Shown in pieces: positions 19,989 through 32,538 of a DNA stretch of 64,000 nucleotides; the stretch's first letter is position 1; every line of letters starts with the position of its first letter. Below the pieces are notes generated by a model. The model saw nothing but the letters and a program-made list of their open reading frames with translations. It had not been told where the DNA came from and ran no database searches. The stretch comes from Xanthomonas nasturtii. GTDB lineage: Bacteria > Pseudomonadota > Gammaproteobacteria > Xanthomonadales > Xanthomonadaceae. The stretch lies in NCBI RefSeq assembly GCF_001660815.1, contig NZ_LYMI01000012.1, forward strand, positions 124,001 to 188,000, read 5' to 3'. The position numbers and the translations under genes are program-made.

Positions 19989-20008
19989 TGTAGCACATGA
20001 GTGCCACA
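19989..20008. promoter_or_regulatory. Candidate antitoxin operator
   Basis: TGTAGCAC, spacer ATGA, GTGCCACA: 8-base arms with one mismatch. It lies 28-47 bases before the antitoxin ATG, where an RHH autorepressor would bind. On the minus strand TTGAAA at 20025-20020 could be part of a promoter. Confidence 0.5.
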
Positions 20009-20069
20009 GGGGCGCAGCGTTTCAAGTGGTGCACGCATGAGCGGTTTTGATGATGCATATTGGCGATTC

Positions 20070-20143
20070 AAAGCCTGCTCGGTTAGACTTGCCGCAACAC
20101 GACCCCCGCCTCTTGGTTCCTTTGGGAATCTACGCGGGGGTTC
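20070..20143 (-). ncRNA. Structured RNA following the Abi_2 gene (abiF-type)
   Basis: Directly after the abi stop codon the minus strand forms CCCCCGC (20140-20134) paired with GCGGGGG (20109-20103). Inside is GTAGA, a small hairpin TTCC-CAAA-GGAA, and CCAAGAG, so two stems are separated by an asymmetric internal loop. A further 30 bases of non-coding sequence follow (GTTGCGGCAAGTCTAACCGA). A conserved RNA named abiF is known beside Abi_2-family genes, and this fits in position and shape. Exact ends are unknown; it may be processed from the operon mRNA. Confidence 0.65.
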
Positions 20144-21145
20144 TTATTGCCTGTCGCTCGCGAGCCACCAGTCTTTCCACCCGATGGGCGCCCCCATATC
20201 CGCAGCGGATAATTGGCGTGTCGATGCCTGAGACGGAAAGGCGTCCAGATGCGCCGCCGTCCGCTCCGGCCACCTGCTTCCGGGGCATACCACCCGCACC
20301 AAATGGCAGACCATCGCCAACTGGATGAACGGCTTAGTCAGTAGATCCTGCCTATTCTCGAATGCAGCGCCCCAAGCCGGCCAGGCGGCTGATGGTGGAA
20401 TGGGAGAACTCACCATATTCCGGTTCCACACGCGGCTATGGTGCGCCACCAGATTGCGCAGATAGCTCAAACAGCGCACCCAGCTTGCGAACACCTTCCA
20501 GTCGGCAATTCCATAGCGCTTGGCGATGGCCTGTTGGTCGGGCACTTTCATCATCGCCAGCAGTTGCGAGACTGCGCCGAAGTCCCACACCTCGATAGCG
20601 ACCCAAATTGGCAGATCCGGGCCATGCTTTTCACGATAGTGTTTGACGAAATCCTCGCGTGAGCGCTGCACCAACCCCTGGTACTTCATCTGCCATGTGG
20701 CGAAGACAGTCTGGTTCGTCTGCGGCGCTCTTTTTTCGCGGAATGTGGGGTGGAAGTTGCTTTCATGTAAATGAGCGAAGGTGTCGGTTTTACCCAGTCG
20801 ATATGCCACTTCCACCCGTAGTGACACTTCGATTCGCTCAAGCGCGTCCGCCAGTAGTACGCGCAGCCGACGATCGAACAGATACAGGTCGATGGCGTCG
20901 GTGAACGTTGTCCCCGGCATGAAGTCATCCGTGCGCACCGAACGGATCGCCCCCGATTGCGGGTCCTGCTCATGCCGGAAGATCCGGAACGGATACCAGT
21001 ACGCACTGAGCCGGTAGTAGCCGACACGCTGTAGCCATGCCACTGCCCAGTCCCTGTCCGACACGGCCAAGCCGCGTTCTTCCAGCATCAAGAGCTGATC
21101 TTGGAACGATTTCCACGGGCGATCGTAGGTGCTGGCATCGGTCAT
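20144..21145 (-). CDS. Abi_2 (AbiD/AbiF) family abortive-infection protein, HEPN
   Basis: A 333-residue cytoplasmic protein of the Abi_2 family, which aborts phage infection. The N-terminal part (SFQDQLLMLEERGL, then RVGYYRLSAYWYPFR) is typical of AbiD/AbiF proteins. The segment YLRNLVAHHSRVWNR (about residues 229-243) carries the R-x4-H motif of HEPN ribonucleases, so RNA cleavage is the likely action. It starts 10 bases after the hsdS stop codon and is followed immediately by a structured RNA. AbiF proteins with neighbouring RNAs have been proposed as relatives of the Cas13 ancestor. Phage target and trigger are unknown. Confidence 0.88.
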   Translation of the reverse strand: MTDASTYDRPWKSFQDQLLMLEERGLAVSDRDWAVAWLQRVGYYRLSAYWYPFRIFRHEQDPQSGAIRSVRTDDFMPGTTFTDAIDLYLFDRRLRVLLADALERIEVSLRVEVAYRLGKTDTFAHLHESNFHPTFREKRAPQTNQTVFATWQMKYQGLVQRSREDFVKHYREKHGPDLPIWVAIEVWDFGAVSQLLAMMKVPDQQAIAKRYGIADWKVFASWVRCLSYLRNLVAHHSRVWNRNMVSSPIPPSAAWPAWGAAFENRQDLLTKPFIQLAMVCHLVRVVCPGSRWPERTAAHLDAFPSQASTRQLSAADMGAPIGWKDWWLASDRQ

Positions 21146-21155
21146 GGCGAAGAAA

Positions 21156-22457
21156 TCACGTCAGTTGGCCGGAGAAGGCGGCTTGGAGTAGGGATTGGCG
21201 GAGGGCAGCGATATCCGCGATCTGTGCTTTGTAAGAGGTGCGTAGCGCTGTGGCCGAATTGATCAGTGCTTCCGACCTCGCAATGACGTCACGCTGCAGG
21301 GCAATGTCAGGCACGACGAAGCGAAGATTCCGCAGATCCTTGATGTTGATCTGCATAAGTGCGGCTCCATAGGTCTTCTCAGCAATCTGACTTCGGATCG
21401 CGCCAAAGCAAAATTGGAAATACGCGAAATCACGCAAGACGCGAGTCGGCTCGAACCGGATGGGAACGATGCCGCGCGTGACGTTGGAACCAGTCAGTTC
21501 GTCTTCAGCAACCGAAATAGCGCCGGTGTTGCCCCTTACGCAGAGTAGAAGCTCTCCACCTTTCAACGTCGTTCGTGCGTAACCGCGTGCAGCGCGTAGG
21601 TCAATTCGTTTCAAGCCGGCAAGGCCCACCTCTCGCCGCGTCAAATCAACGGGACGCACGATTGGCAGCCCATTACTTACCTCGTCTCCCGGCTGGACGA
21701 TTCCATAAGACAGACTGCAATCCGGATGCACTGCATCCTGCAGGGCAAGCGAGCTTGATTGGCTGGCGATCGCTTCGAACTCGTCGCCCAAGGTGCGTCG
21801 AAGAAGACCTTCAGCAGCTTGGAGACTCTCTTCGCAATTTGCGCGGGCGCGGTCGAGTGCGGCGAAGGCCTGATCCAGCACTGCGACGATGCGCTTCTGC
21901 TGTGTCATCGAAGGTATGCAGACATGAAATGCTTTCAATTCAGGATAGTAGATCGTCTGATGCACTGATCCGCTTGAGAAACGCGAGAGAGCCGACTCCT
22001 CGGCCACGAAGAGATAGCGCAGGAAGTCCGGGTCGATACTTCCGGAACACACCCAGTTGACAAAGTCCTGGCTGGTCGCCATTTCGCGACCCATCTTGAC
22101 TACATAGCCGACCGAGGCGGTGCGAGATAGACAGACAGTTCCAGCTGGAAGCACTCGTGCGGAGGAATTCGAGATGCCTAATGCGTTTGTTTTTTCAAGG
22201 GTTTGCGAGACCGTTCCACCGTGAGCAGACTTCGCATCACGTATCCCAATCCACGGGATGTCTCCCCCCCAATACTCGGGCTTGTTTCGACTTGGCGTAT
22301 GACCAGACTCCATCCTTGCTATACTTGCAAGGGGCAACCATTCCCAACCACTCGGCGGGTCGACGCCGGGGCGATTCACGGACAATGCAACGTTGCCCAT
22401 GATCGTTCTTGTTGTGGCTTCTCTGCCGCCGGTGCGGGTCTGCGTTCGACTACTCAC
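21156..22457 (-). CDS. hsdS: Type I restriction-modification specificity subunit HsdS
   Basis: HsdS recognises the two half-sites of the target DNA. The 433-residue protein has two target recognition domains: TRD1 about residues 30-185 (SGWEWLPLASIARMESGHTP, then GGDIPWIGIRDAK) and TRD2 about 225-390. They are separated by the conserved central helix (QQKRIVAVLDQAFAALDRAR) and closed by a matching C-terminal helix (ALRQSLLQAAFSGQL). It begins with GTG at 22457, overlapping the hsdM stop codon as GTGA, which indicates translational coupling. Its base composition looks less GC-rich than the flanking housekeeping genes, common for exchangeable specificity genes. Confidence 0.94.
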   Translation of the reverse strand: MSSRTQTRTGGREATTRTIMGNVALSVNRPGVDPPSGWEWLPLASIARMESGHTPSRNKPEYWGGDIPWIGIRDAKSAHGGTVSQTLEKTNALGISNSSARVLPAGTVCLSRTASVGYVVKMGREMATSQDFVNWVCSGSIDPDFLRYLFVAEESALSRFSSGSVHQTIYYPELKAFHVCIPSMTQQKRIVAVLDQAFAALDRARANCEESLQAAEGLLRRTLGDEFEAIASQSSSLALQDAVHPDCSLSYGIVQPGDEVSNGLPIVRPVDLTRREVGLAGLKRIDLRAARGYARTTLKGGELLLCVRGNTGAISVAEDELTGSNVTRGIVPIRFEPTRVLRDFAYFQFCFGAIRSQIAEKTYGAALMQINIKDLRNLRFVVPDIALQRDVIARSEALINSATALRTSYKAQIADIAALRQSLLQAAFSGQLT

Positions 22458-24187
22458 AGCATCGCCCTTACCGTCGCCAGCAGCTTCGCCGTATCCGCAT
22501 CCCGCGCCAGCATGTCGTCGATGATCTGCTGCGGGGTACGCTGCGGTGCGGACTCCGGCGCGTGCGGGTTCTTGACCGACAGGTCGCAGGTGGCGACATC
22601 GACGTTGGCCACATCGACCGTCCAGCTCTTCTCGCTGCCTGCCTTGGTCTTCTGCAGTGCCACGAACTCGACAAGATCCGCATCATTCAGCGCATTGGTC
22701 TTGCCCATCGAACGGCCGGGATCGAGCTGGTAGTACCAAATATTGCGCGTGGGCGCGCCCTTGTCGAAGAACAGCACCACGGTTTTCACGCCCGCGCCCT
22801 GGAAGGTGCCGGACGGGCAGTCCAGCACCGTATGCAGGTTGCAGTTGTTTAGCAGTTCGCGGCGCAGTTCGATGCTGGCGTTATCGGTATTGCTGAGGAA
22901 GGTGTTCTTGATGACCACCGCGCCGCGTCCACCGGCTTTGAGCTTGCGGATGAAGTGCTGCAGAAACAGGTAAGCCGTCTCCGATGAGCGAATGGGGAAG
23001 TGTTGCTGCACTTCCTTACGCTCGCCGCCGCCGAAGGGTGGATTGGCCAGCACAATGTCGTGCCGGTCCTTCTGCTGGATATCCATGACGTTTTCCGACA
23101 GCGTGTTGGCGTGGCGGATATTGGGCGCATCAATGCCGTGCAGGATCATGTTCATGACGCCCAGCACGTAGGCCAGCGATTTCTTCTCCTGCCCATAGAA
23201 GGTTTTGCGCTGCAGCGTGTCACAGTCCTTGGCGGATAGATCATCGCGGCGCAGGTGCTCCCATGCCTCGCACAGGAAGCCCGCGCTGCCGCAGGCGCCG
23301 TCGTAGATGGTTTCGCCGATCTGCGGCTGTACCACCTGGATCATCGCGCGGATCAGCGGGCGCGGGGTGTAGTACTCGCCGCCATTGCGGCCGGCGTTGC
23401 CCACGCGCTTGATGCGGGTTTCGTACAGTTCGGACAGCTCGTGCTTGGCCTCTGAGCTGCCGAAGCTCAGCGTGTCGACGATCTGCAGCACGTCGCGCAG
23501 GGTATAGCCGGAGCGGAAGCGGTTGGAGACTTCCGAGAAGATCTCGCCGATCTTGTACTGCAGGCTGTCGGCCTGCACGGTGCTGTCCTTGAACGACTTG
23601 AGGTGCGGGACCAGCTTGCCGTTGACGAACTCGATCAGATCGCTGCCGGTGCGCGCGTTGGGGTCGGGTCTGCCGTCCCGCGTCATCGGCGCGGCCCAGT
23701 CCTGCCAGCGATAGGGCTTGGCCAGGATGGCGTCGTAGGCCTTGCCCTTGAGCAGGGCTTCATCAGCCCATTCGTGTTCCATGTCATCCAGGTACTTCAG
23801 GAACAGCAGCCACGAGGTCTGCTCGGCGTAGTCCAGCTCCGAGGCGAGGCCTTCGTCGTTGCGCATGGCCTTGTCGATGGCATTGAAGGCCTGGACGTAG
23901 GCGTTGTGGCTGCCCTGCTCCGTCTTCGCGCTGCCGCGTTTGGCGTGCGGCGTTGGCGATGCGGCGTTGCGCTGTCTGTCCGGCGCGGGACTGGCGCCAG
24001 CGATCGACACAGAACCACCGCGCCCACGGCCGGGCACGATACGGCCTTGCTCGATGAGGTGTGCCTTGACCCGCGTGTAGGTGCTGTCCGCCCAGCCCAG
24101 CGCGCTGCCCAGCTTGCCGTTGCCTGCAGAGCCACCCAGCGCTTCCAGGGTCTGCATGAATCGTTCGGCTTGTGTCTCCAGCGACAT
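22454..24187 (-). CDS. hsdM: Type I DNA methyltransferase subunit HsdM with N-terminal winged-helix extension
   Basis: HsdM methylates adenine in the recognition site using SAM. The 577-residue product has an unusual N-terminal segment (residues 1-65, MSLETQAERFMQTLEALGG, then LGSALGWADSTYTRVKAHL and IVPGRGRGGSVSI) that reads like a winged helix. A Pro/Ser-rich linker follows and then the regular HsdM body: YYTPRPLIRAMI, YDGACGSAGFLCEAW for SAM binding, and the catalytic VLANPPFGGGE (NPPF). Length fits an HsdM plus about 70 extra residues. The start at 24187 is uncertain; in-frame ATGs at 24223 and 24250 are alternatives. First gene of the defence operon. Confidence 0.93.
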   Translation of the reverse strand: MSLETQAERFMQTLEALGGSAGNGKLGSALGWADSTYTRVKAHLIEQGRIVPGRGRGGSVSIAGASPAPDRQRNAASPTPHAKRGSAKTEQGSHNAYVQAFNAIDKAMRNDEGLASELDYAEQTSWLLFLKYLDDMEHEWADEALLKGKAYDAILAKPYRWQDWAAPMTRDGRPDPNARTGSDLIEFVNGKLVPHLKSFKDSTVQADSLQYKIGEIFSEVSNRFRSGYTLRDVLQIVDTLSFGSSEAKHELSELYETRIKRVGNAGRNGGEYYTPRPLIRAMIQVVQPQIGETIYDGACGSAGFLCEAWEHLRRDDLSAKDCDTLQRKTFYGQEKKSLAYVLGVMNMILHGIDAPNIRHANTLSENVMDIQQKDRHDIVLANPPFGGGERKEVQQHFPIRSSETAYLFLQHFIRKLKAGGRGAVVIKNTFLSNTDNASIELRRELLNNCNLHTVLDCPSGTFQGAGVKTVVLFFDKGAPTRNIWYYQLDPGRSMGKTNALNDADLVEFVALQKTKAGSEKSWTVDVANVDVATCDLSVKNPHAPESAPQRTPQQIIDDMLARDADTAKLLATVRAML

Positions 24188-24424
24188 CGGGTAGGGGCTC
24201 CAGCGTTCGAATCGGGCGCGCATTGTCGCAGCTAGCGGGGCCTCCGGCATCGATGCGGAGCGACATTGGTCAGCGTTGGGTCGATGAACGACACTGGCGC
24301 CCCACTGCACCTTCTGCCTGAGCCGGCGTGAGCGGCGTTCCGATCCGCGTGGCGCGGTACCCTCTCAGCTCATGGGCAGCGCCGGTTACAGACCCATTCG
24401 AGGCGCCTGGTCCGCCGATCGCAT

Positions 24425-24453
24425 GAAAAACGGGCGCCTCGCGGCGCCCGTTC
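24425..24453 (-). terminator. Rho-independent terminator of ahcY
   Basis: On the minus strand AACGGGCGCC, loop GCGA, GGCGCCCGTT, then TTTCATG: a 10-bp perfect stem with a T-run, 31 bases after the ahcY stop codon. It separates ahcY from the hsd operon. Confidence 0.85.
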
Positions 24454-24483
24454 TTATCTGCATGGCGATGTTTTACCAATGGG

Positions 24484-25926
<1,443 letters not shown>

Positions 25927-25962
25927 GCAATGGCTCCGGTAGGCAAACGAATGTCTGCAATT

Positions 25963-26071
25963 CCGGGCGCCGTTGAACGGTAACTGCTGGTCGAGCCTGG
26001 CCGTAGTTGCCTGCACTTTTCGTGCAGTGAAGCGGATCAGTCCGCCCTACCGGTCGCAGCGCCCCTCGACA
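25963..26071 (-). promoter_or_regulatory. SAH riboswitch upstream of ahcY
   Basis: The leader shows the conserved blocks of the SAH riboswitch in order on the minus strand: GTCGAGGGGCGCTGCGACCG, a variable hairpin (CTGCACGAAAAGTGCAG), CCAGGCTCG, and AACGGCGCCC. GGGCGC in the first block pairs with GCGCCC in the last, and CGAG with CTCG forms the pseudoknot. This class turns ahcY on when SAH accumulates. It ends about 37 bases before the ATG, so control of the ribosome binding site or transcription are both possible. Confidence 0.92.
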
Positions 26072-26209
26072 AGAGCGTCGATTATATCGGCAGCACCCCC
26101 CTCCGGCATGAATTGGCCGGTTTGAAGTGGCACGCCCCCCACCAACGGCAGGGGAGCGGCTGGCGGGCGGCTGGTATGGTCGCAGGTCAACCATCACCGG
26201 GGACGGGCA

Positions 26210-28741
<2,532 letters not shown>

Positions 28742-28775
28742 TCGATGGTGCGCTGGCACCGGTGCGCTGACACCC

Positions 28776-28843
28776 GTAGGAGCGCGCTTGCGCGCGATGC
28801 GACGTTACCGATGAAGCTTCGTCGCGCCCGGGTGCGCTCCTAC
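28776..28843. repeat. REP-like inverted repeat, copy 1
   Basis: Starts GTAGGAGCGCGCTTGCGCGC and ends with the inverted GTGCGCTCCTAC, with imperfect pairing throughout. Same family as the copies at 28916 and 56286; both copies here are preceded by the same CACCC. Confidence 0.8.
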
Positions 28844-28915
28844 AGCAGATGAGGATGTGGCTGATGCGCTGCCGGCAACGACTGCTGAGCCGCGTGGATG
28901 GTTGCGCGATCACCC

Positions 28916-28981
28916 GTAGGAGCGGGCTTGCCCGCGATGGGCGTTGCCGGGAAAGCCCATCGCGGGCAAGCCCGCTCCTAC
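28916..28981. repeat. REP-like inverted repeat, copy 2
   Basis: GTAGGAGCGGGCTTGCCCGC at the left pairs perfectly with GCGGGCAAGCCCGCTCCTAC at the right. With copy 1 it forms a paired cluster between the S9 peptidase and ppc. The rest of the 358-base gap (28742-29099) holds only a small hairpin, CTAATCC/GGGTTAG at 29042-29059. Confidence 0.85.
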
Positions 28982-29099
28982 AGGTTGTCGATAGGCGCAC
29001 ACGATGGTTGGTGTTGAAACCGTCGTGCCGGTCGCGATCATCTAATCCTTTTGGGTTAGTCTTCGACGACTTTGCGCTTGAAGAGGGTGTGCGTTTCCG

Positions 29100-31814
29100 A
29101 TGAACGAGTACCGCAGCAGTCTTGTGTTCGCTACCCCCGACCTTCCCTTGCGCGACGATGTGCGTCGGCTCGGTGCACTGGTGGGCGATCTACTCGCCGA
29201 GCAGGTGTCTGCGGAATTCCTCGATGAAATCGAACGCGTGCGCACCACCGCGATCTCGCGGCGCGAAAGCGATGCCCCGCCATCCACCTTGAGCGAACAA
29301 CTCACCGGCCGCGAGCCGCGCGAGGCCGAAGCGCTGGTGCGCGCCTTCAGCACCTATTTCCAGGTGGTCAACATCGCCGAGCGCGTGCATCGCATCCGCC
29401 GCCGCCGCGATTACCAGCGCAGTGGCACCGACACCCCGCAGCCCGATGGCCTGCATGACGCCTTGCGCCGGCTCAAGGCGCAGGGCGTGACCCTGGACGA
29501 ACTCAGCGGGTGGTTGCCGCGCATCGATGTGGAACCGGTGTTCACCGCGCACCCCACCGAAGCGGTGCGCCGCGCGTTGCTGGAAAAAGAACAGCTGATG
29601 GTCGCCAGCCTGGTCGACAACCTGGACGGCATGCGCACGCCCAACGAACGCGCCAGCGATGCCGCGCGCTTCCGCATGGCCTTGACCGCCTCGTGGCAGA
29701 CCGCCGATTCCTCGCCGGTGCGCCCCACCGTGGACGACGAGCGCGAGCATGTGGGCTTCTATCTCACCCAGGTGCTCTACCGCGTCATCCCGGTGATGTA
29801 CGAAACGCTCGAACACGCCATCGAAGAAACCTACGGCAGTGTGCCGCCATTGCCGCGCCTGCTGCGCTTCGGCACCTGGGTGGGCGGCGACATGGACGGC
29901 AACCCGAACGTGGATGCCACCACCATCGCCGGCACCCTGGATGCGCAGCGCCGCGCGGTGCTGGACCGCTACCAGAAGGAACTCTGGCAACTGGCCAGCC
30001 TGCTCAGTCAATCGACCACGCTGGTGCAGGTCAGCCCGGAACTCACCGCGCAGCTGGAACGCTACCGCGCGCTGCTTCCCGAAGACGCCGCGCGTTCGCG
30101 TCCGCGCCATGGCGACATGCCGTACCGCCTGTTCAACGACCTGATGCGCGCACGCCTGCAGGCCACGCTGGACGATGCCGCCGGCGCCTACACCAGCCCG
30201 TCCGAGCTGGAACACGACCTGCAATTGATCCTGGACAGCCTGCAGGCCAACAAGGGCCTGCACGCCGGTTGGTTCGCGGTGCGGCGTCTGCTGTGGCGCG
30301 TACGCAGTTTCGGGTTTCATCTGGCGCGCCTGGACGTGCGCCAGGAATCGAGCGTGCATGCGCGCGCAGTGGCCGACGCCCTGGGCCAGGCGGATTGGGA
30401 CGAACAGGACGCCAGGCAGCGTGCTGGCTTGCTCGGCCCGTATGCCTCCGGCGAACAGGCGCTGCCGCGCGTGGCCGACGAGGGCAATGCGCGCCTGGAT
30501 GCGGTGTTCGCCGCACTCGCCGATGCACGCACGCGCCACGGCGCCGATGCGCTGGGCAGCTACATCATTTCGATGGCGCATAACCGCGCCGACGTGCTCA
30601 CCGTGCTCGCGTTGGCGCGCCGCGGCGGCCTGGTCGACGACGCGGGCGCGGTGCCGCTGGACATCGTGCCGCTGTTCGAAACCGTGGACGATCTGCGTGG
30701 CGGCACCGGCACCGTGCAGGACCTGCTGGCCGACCCGGTGTATCGCCAGCACCTGGCCGCGCGCGGCGATACGCAGATGGTGATGCTGGGGTATTCGGAC
30801 AGCGGCAAGGACGGCGGCATTGCGGCCTCGCGCTGGGGCCTGCAACGCGCGCAGGTCGAATTGCTGGAAGCCGCCGCCGAGCTGGGCGTGCGGCTGACCT
30901 TCTTCCACGGCCGTGGTGGCTCGATCGCGCGCGGCGGCGGCAAGACCAGCCGCGCGCTGGATGCCGCACCCCGCGGCAGCGTCGATGGCCGCTTGCGCGT
31001 CACCGAGCAGGGCGAGGTGATCCATCGCAAGTACGGCATTCGTGCATTGGCGCTGCGCTCGCTGGAACAGATGACCGGCGCGGTGTTGCTGTCGAGCCTG
31101 CGCCCGCGTGCGCCCGAGCCGCGCGAGGAGCGCTGGCGCACGGTGATGGATCTGGTGGCCGGACGCAGCACCGTGGCCTATCGCGCCTTCGTCGGTGCGC
31201 CGGATTTCATGCAGTACTTCCGCCTGGCCACGCCGATCGATGTGATCGAGCGCATGACGCTGGGCTCGCGTCCGTCGCGGCGGTTGGGACAGGATGCGGC
31301 ATTGTCCAACCTGCGCGCGATTCCGTGGGTGTTTGCGTGGAGCCAGGCGCGTGCGGTGATCCCGGGATGGTACGGCGTCGGCAGCGGGTTGCAGGCGGCG
31401 GTGGATGCCGGGCATGAAGACACCTTGCGCGAAATGGCGCAGGACTGGCCGTTCTTCCGCACCTTCCTGGACGACATCGCCATGGTGTTGTCCAAGGGCG
31501 ATCTGAATATCGCCGAGCTGTTCTCGCGGCTGTCCGGTGATCTGCACGAGCGCTTCTTCCCGCAGATTCGCGACGAACTGGCCCTGACCAAGGGCTGGGT
31601 CAAGGCGCTGCTGCAACAGCAATCGCTGTTGCAGCACGACCCGCGGCTGGCGCTGTCGATCCGCCTGCGCAACCCCTACATCGACCCGATCAGCGTGCTG
31701 CAGGTGGACCTGCTGCAACGCTGGCGGGCCACCGATGGCGAAGACGAAGCATTGCTGCGCGCGCTGGTGGCCTGCGTCAATGGCGTCTCGCAAGGCGTGC
31801 AGAACACCGGCTGA
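29100..31814 (+). CDS. ppc: Phosphoenolpyruvate carboxylase
   Basis: Ppc carboxylates PEP to oxaloacetate, refilling the TCA cycle. The 904-residue protein has the expected length and motifs: [15 protein letters not shown] with the catalytic histidine, [27 protein letters not shown] with the catalytic lysine, and [14 protein letters not shown] as the glycine loop. It ends with QNTG, as family members do. The start at 29100 begins [14 protein letters not shown]. It is monocistronic as far as can be seen; an inverted repeat follows the stop codon. Confidence 0.97.
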   Translation: MNEYRSSLVFATPDLPLRDDVRRLGALVGDLLAEQVSAEFLDEIERVRTTAISRRESDAPPSTLSEQLTGREPREAEALVRAFSTYFQVVNIAERVHRIRRRRDYQRSGTDTPQPDGLHDALRRLKAQGVTLDELSGWLPRIDVEPVFTAHPTEAVRRALLEKEQLMVASLVDNLDGMRTPNERASDAARFRMALTASWQTADSSPVRPTVDDEREHVGFYLTQVLYRVIPVMYETLEHAIEETYGSVPPLPRLLRFGTWVGGDMDGNPNVDATTIAGTLDAQRRAVLDRYQKELWQLASLLSQSTTLVQVSPELTAQLERYRALLPEDAARSRPRHGDMPYRLFNDLMRARLQATLDDAAGAYTSPSELEHDLQLILDSLQANKGLHAGWFAVRRLLWRVRSFGFHLARLDVRQESSVHARAVADALGQADWDEQDARQRAGLLGPYASGEQALPRVADEGNARLDAVFAALADARTRHGADALGSYIISMAHNRADVLTVLALARRGGLVDDAGAVPLDIVPLFETVDDLRGGTGTVQDLLADPVYRQHLAARGDTQMVMLGYSDSGKDGGIAASRWGLQRAQVELLEAAAELGVRLTFFHGRGGSIARGGGKTSRALDAAPRGSVDGRLRVTEQGEVIHRKYGIRALALRSLEQMTGAVLLSSLRPRAPEPREERWRTVMDLVAGRSTVAYRAFVGAPDFMQYFRLATPIDVIERMTLGSRPSRRLGQDAALSNLRAIPWVFAWSQARAVIPGWYGVGSGLQAAVDAGHEDTLREMAQDWPFFRTFLDDIAMVLSKGDLNIAELFSRLSGDLHERFFPQIRDELALTKGWVKALLQQQSLLQHDPRLALSIRLRNPYIDPISVLQVDLLQRWRATDGEDEALLRALVACVNGVSQGVQNTG

Positions 31815-31818
31815 TTGA

Positions 31819-31885
31819 GCGGCCGTTGGATCAGCTGTTGGATCAGTAGTTCAAGTTGCTGGTTCAAGGCCAAGCCAACGGCCGC
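31819..31885. repeat. Inverted repeat after ppc
   Basis: GCGGCCGTTGG (31819-31829) pairs perfectly with CCAACGGCCGC (31875-31885) across a 45-base loop that contains a tandem GTTGGATCAG. A long-loop hairpin; a terminator role is possible but no T-run follows. Confidence 0.5.
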
Positions 31886-31930
31886 GCAGGCCATTGGTCG
31901 GAAAGAGCGCGGAATCGCCAAGCGGACTCT

Positions 31931-31962
31931 GGCATTACCGGACAAATCTGTCCGATAATGCC
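31931..31962. promoter_or_regulatory. TetR-type operator overlapping the tetR promoter
   Basis: GGCATTACCGGACA, spacer AATC, TGTCCGATAATGCC: 14-base arms with one mismatch. GATAAT (31954-31959) inside the right arm is a good -10, putting the transcript start near the ATG at 31966. This suggests autorepression and a leaderless mRNA. Confidence 0.7.
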
Positions 31963-31965
31963 GGC

Positions 31966-32538
31966 ATGACGACCTCACGCCCCGATGCCGCGCTGCGCCG
32001 CCGGCAGATTCTCGATGCCGCCGACGAAGTGTTCAGCGAATACGGCGTCAATGCTCCGCTGGAACTGGTGGTGGAGCGCGCCGGCCTCGGCCGCGCCACC
32101 TTGTACCGTAATTTCCCGGATCGGGAGGCGCTGATGACCGCGCTGATGGCACGCGGGCTGGACGGCCTGGAGCGGCTGGCCGCCGATCTGGCCGACCGCC
32201 CGGACGGCTTGGCCGTGCTGCTGCACGACGTGGCCGAGCACATCGCCCAGTCTGCGCCGTTGGTGGATTTCTGGCGCTCGATGGAACGCGCACACCCGGC
32301 AGTGGAAGCGGCCGACCGGCGCGTGGTCAGCATCTTTCTGCCGTTCGTCCATCGCGCCCGCGATGCCGGGCTGTGCCGGGCCGATGTCGATGACGAACAG
32401 CTGCTCTTGGTGATCGACATGCTGGGCAGCTGCCTGCGCGGTAACGACGAAACAGAGCGCAAGCGGCTCGCACATCGCTCGGCCGATCTGCTGATGCATG
32501 CGCTGGGCATGCAGGTACCGGAAGGCGGTACGCGATGA
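31966..32538 (+). CDS. TetR/AcrR family transcriptional regulator
   Basis: A 190-residue repressor-type protein. The N-terminal helix-turn-helix reads RRRQILDAADEVFSEYGVNA, then VVERAGLGRATLYRNFPDR; the remainder is a helical ligand-binding domain that I cannot assign to an effector. The start at 31966 (MTTSRPDAALR) lies three bases after a 32-bp palindrome; the frame is open for 24 codons upstream but that stretch is the operator. It overlaps the next gene by four bases (ATGA), so it heads a three-gene operon and probably regulates it. Confidence 0.92.
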   Translation: MTTSRPDAALRRRQILDAADEVFSEYGVNAPLELVVERAGLGRATLYRNFPDREALMTALMARGLDGLERLAADLADRPDGLAVLLHDVAEHIAQSAPLVDFWRSMERAHPAVEAADRRVVSIFLPFVHRARDAGLCRADVDDEQLLLVIDMLGSCLRGNDETERKRLAHRSADLLMHALGMQVPEGGTR

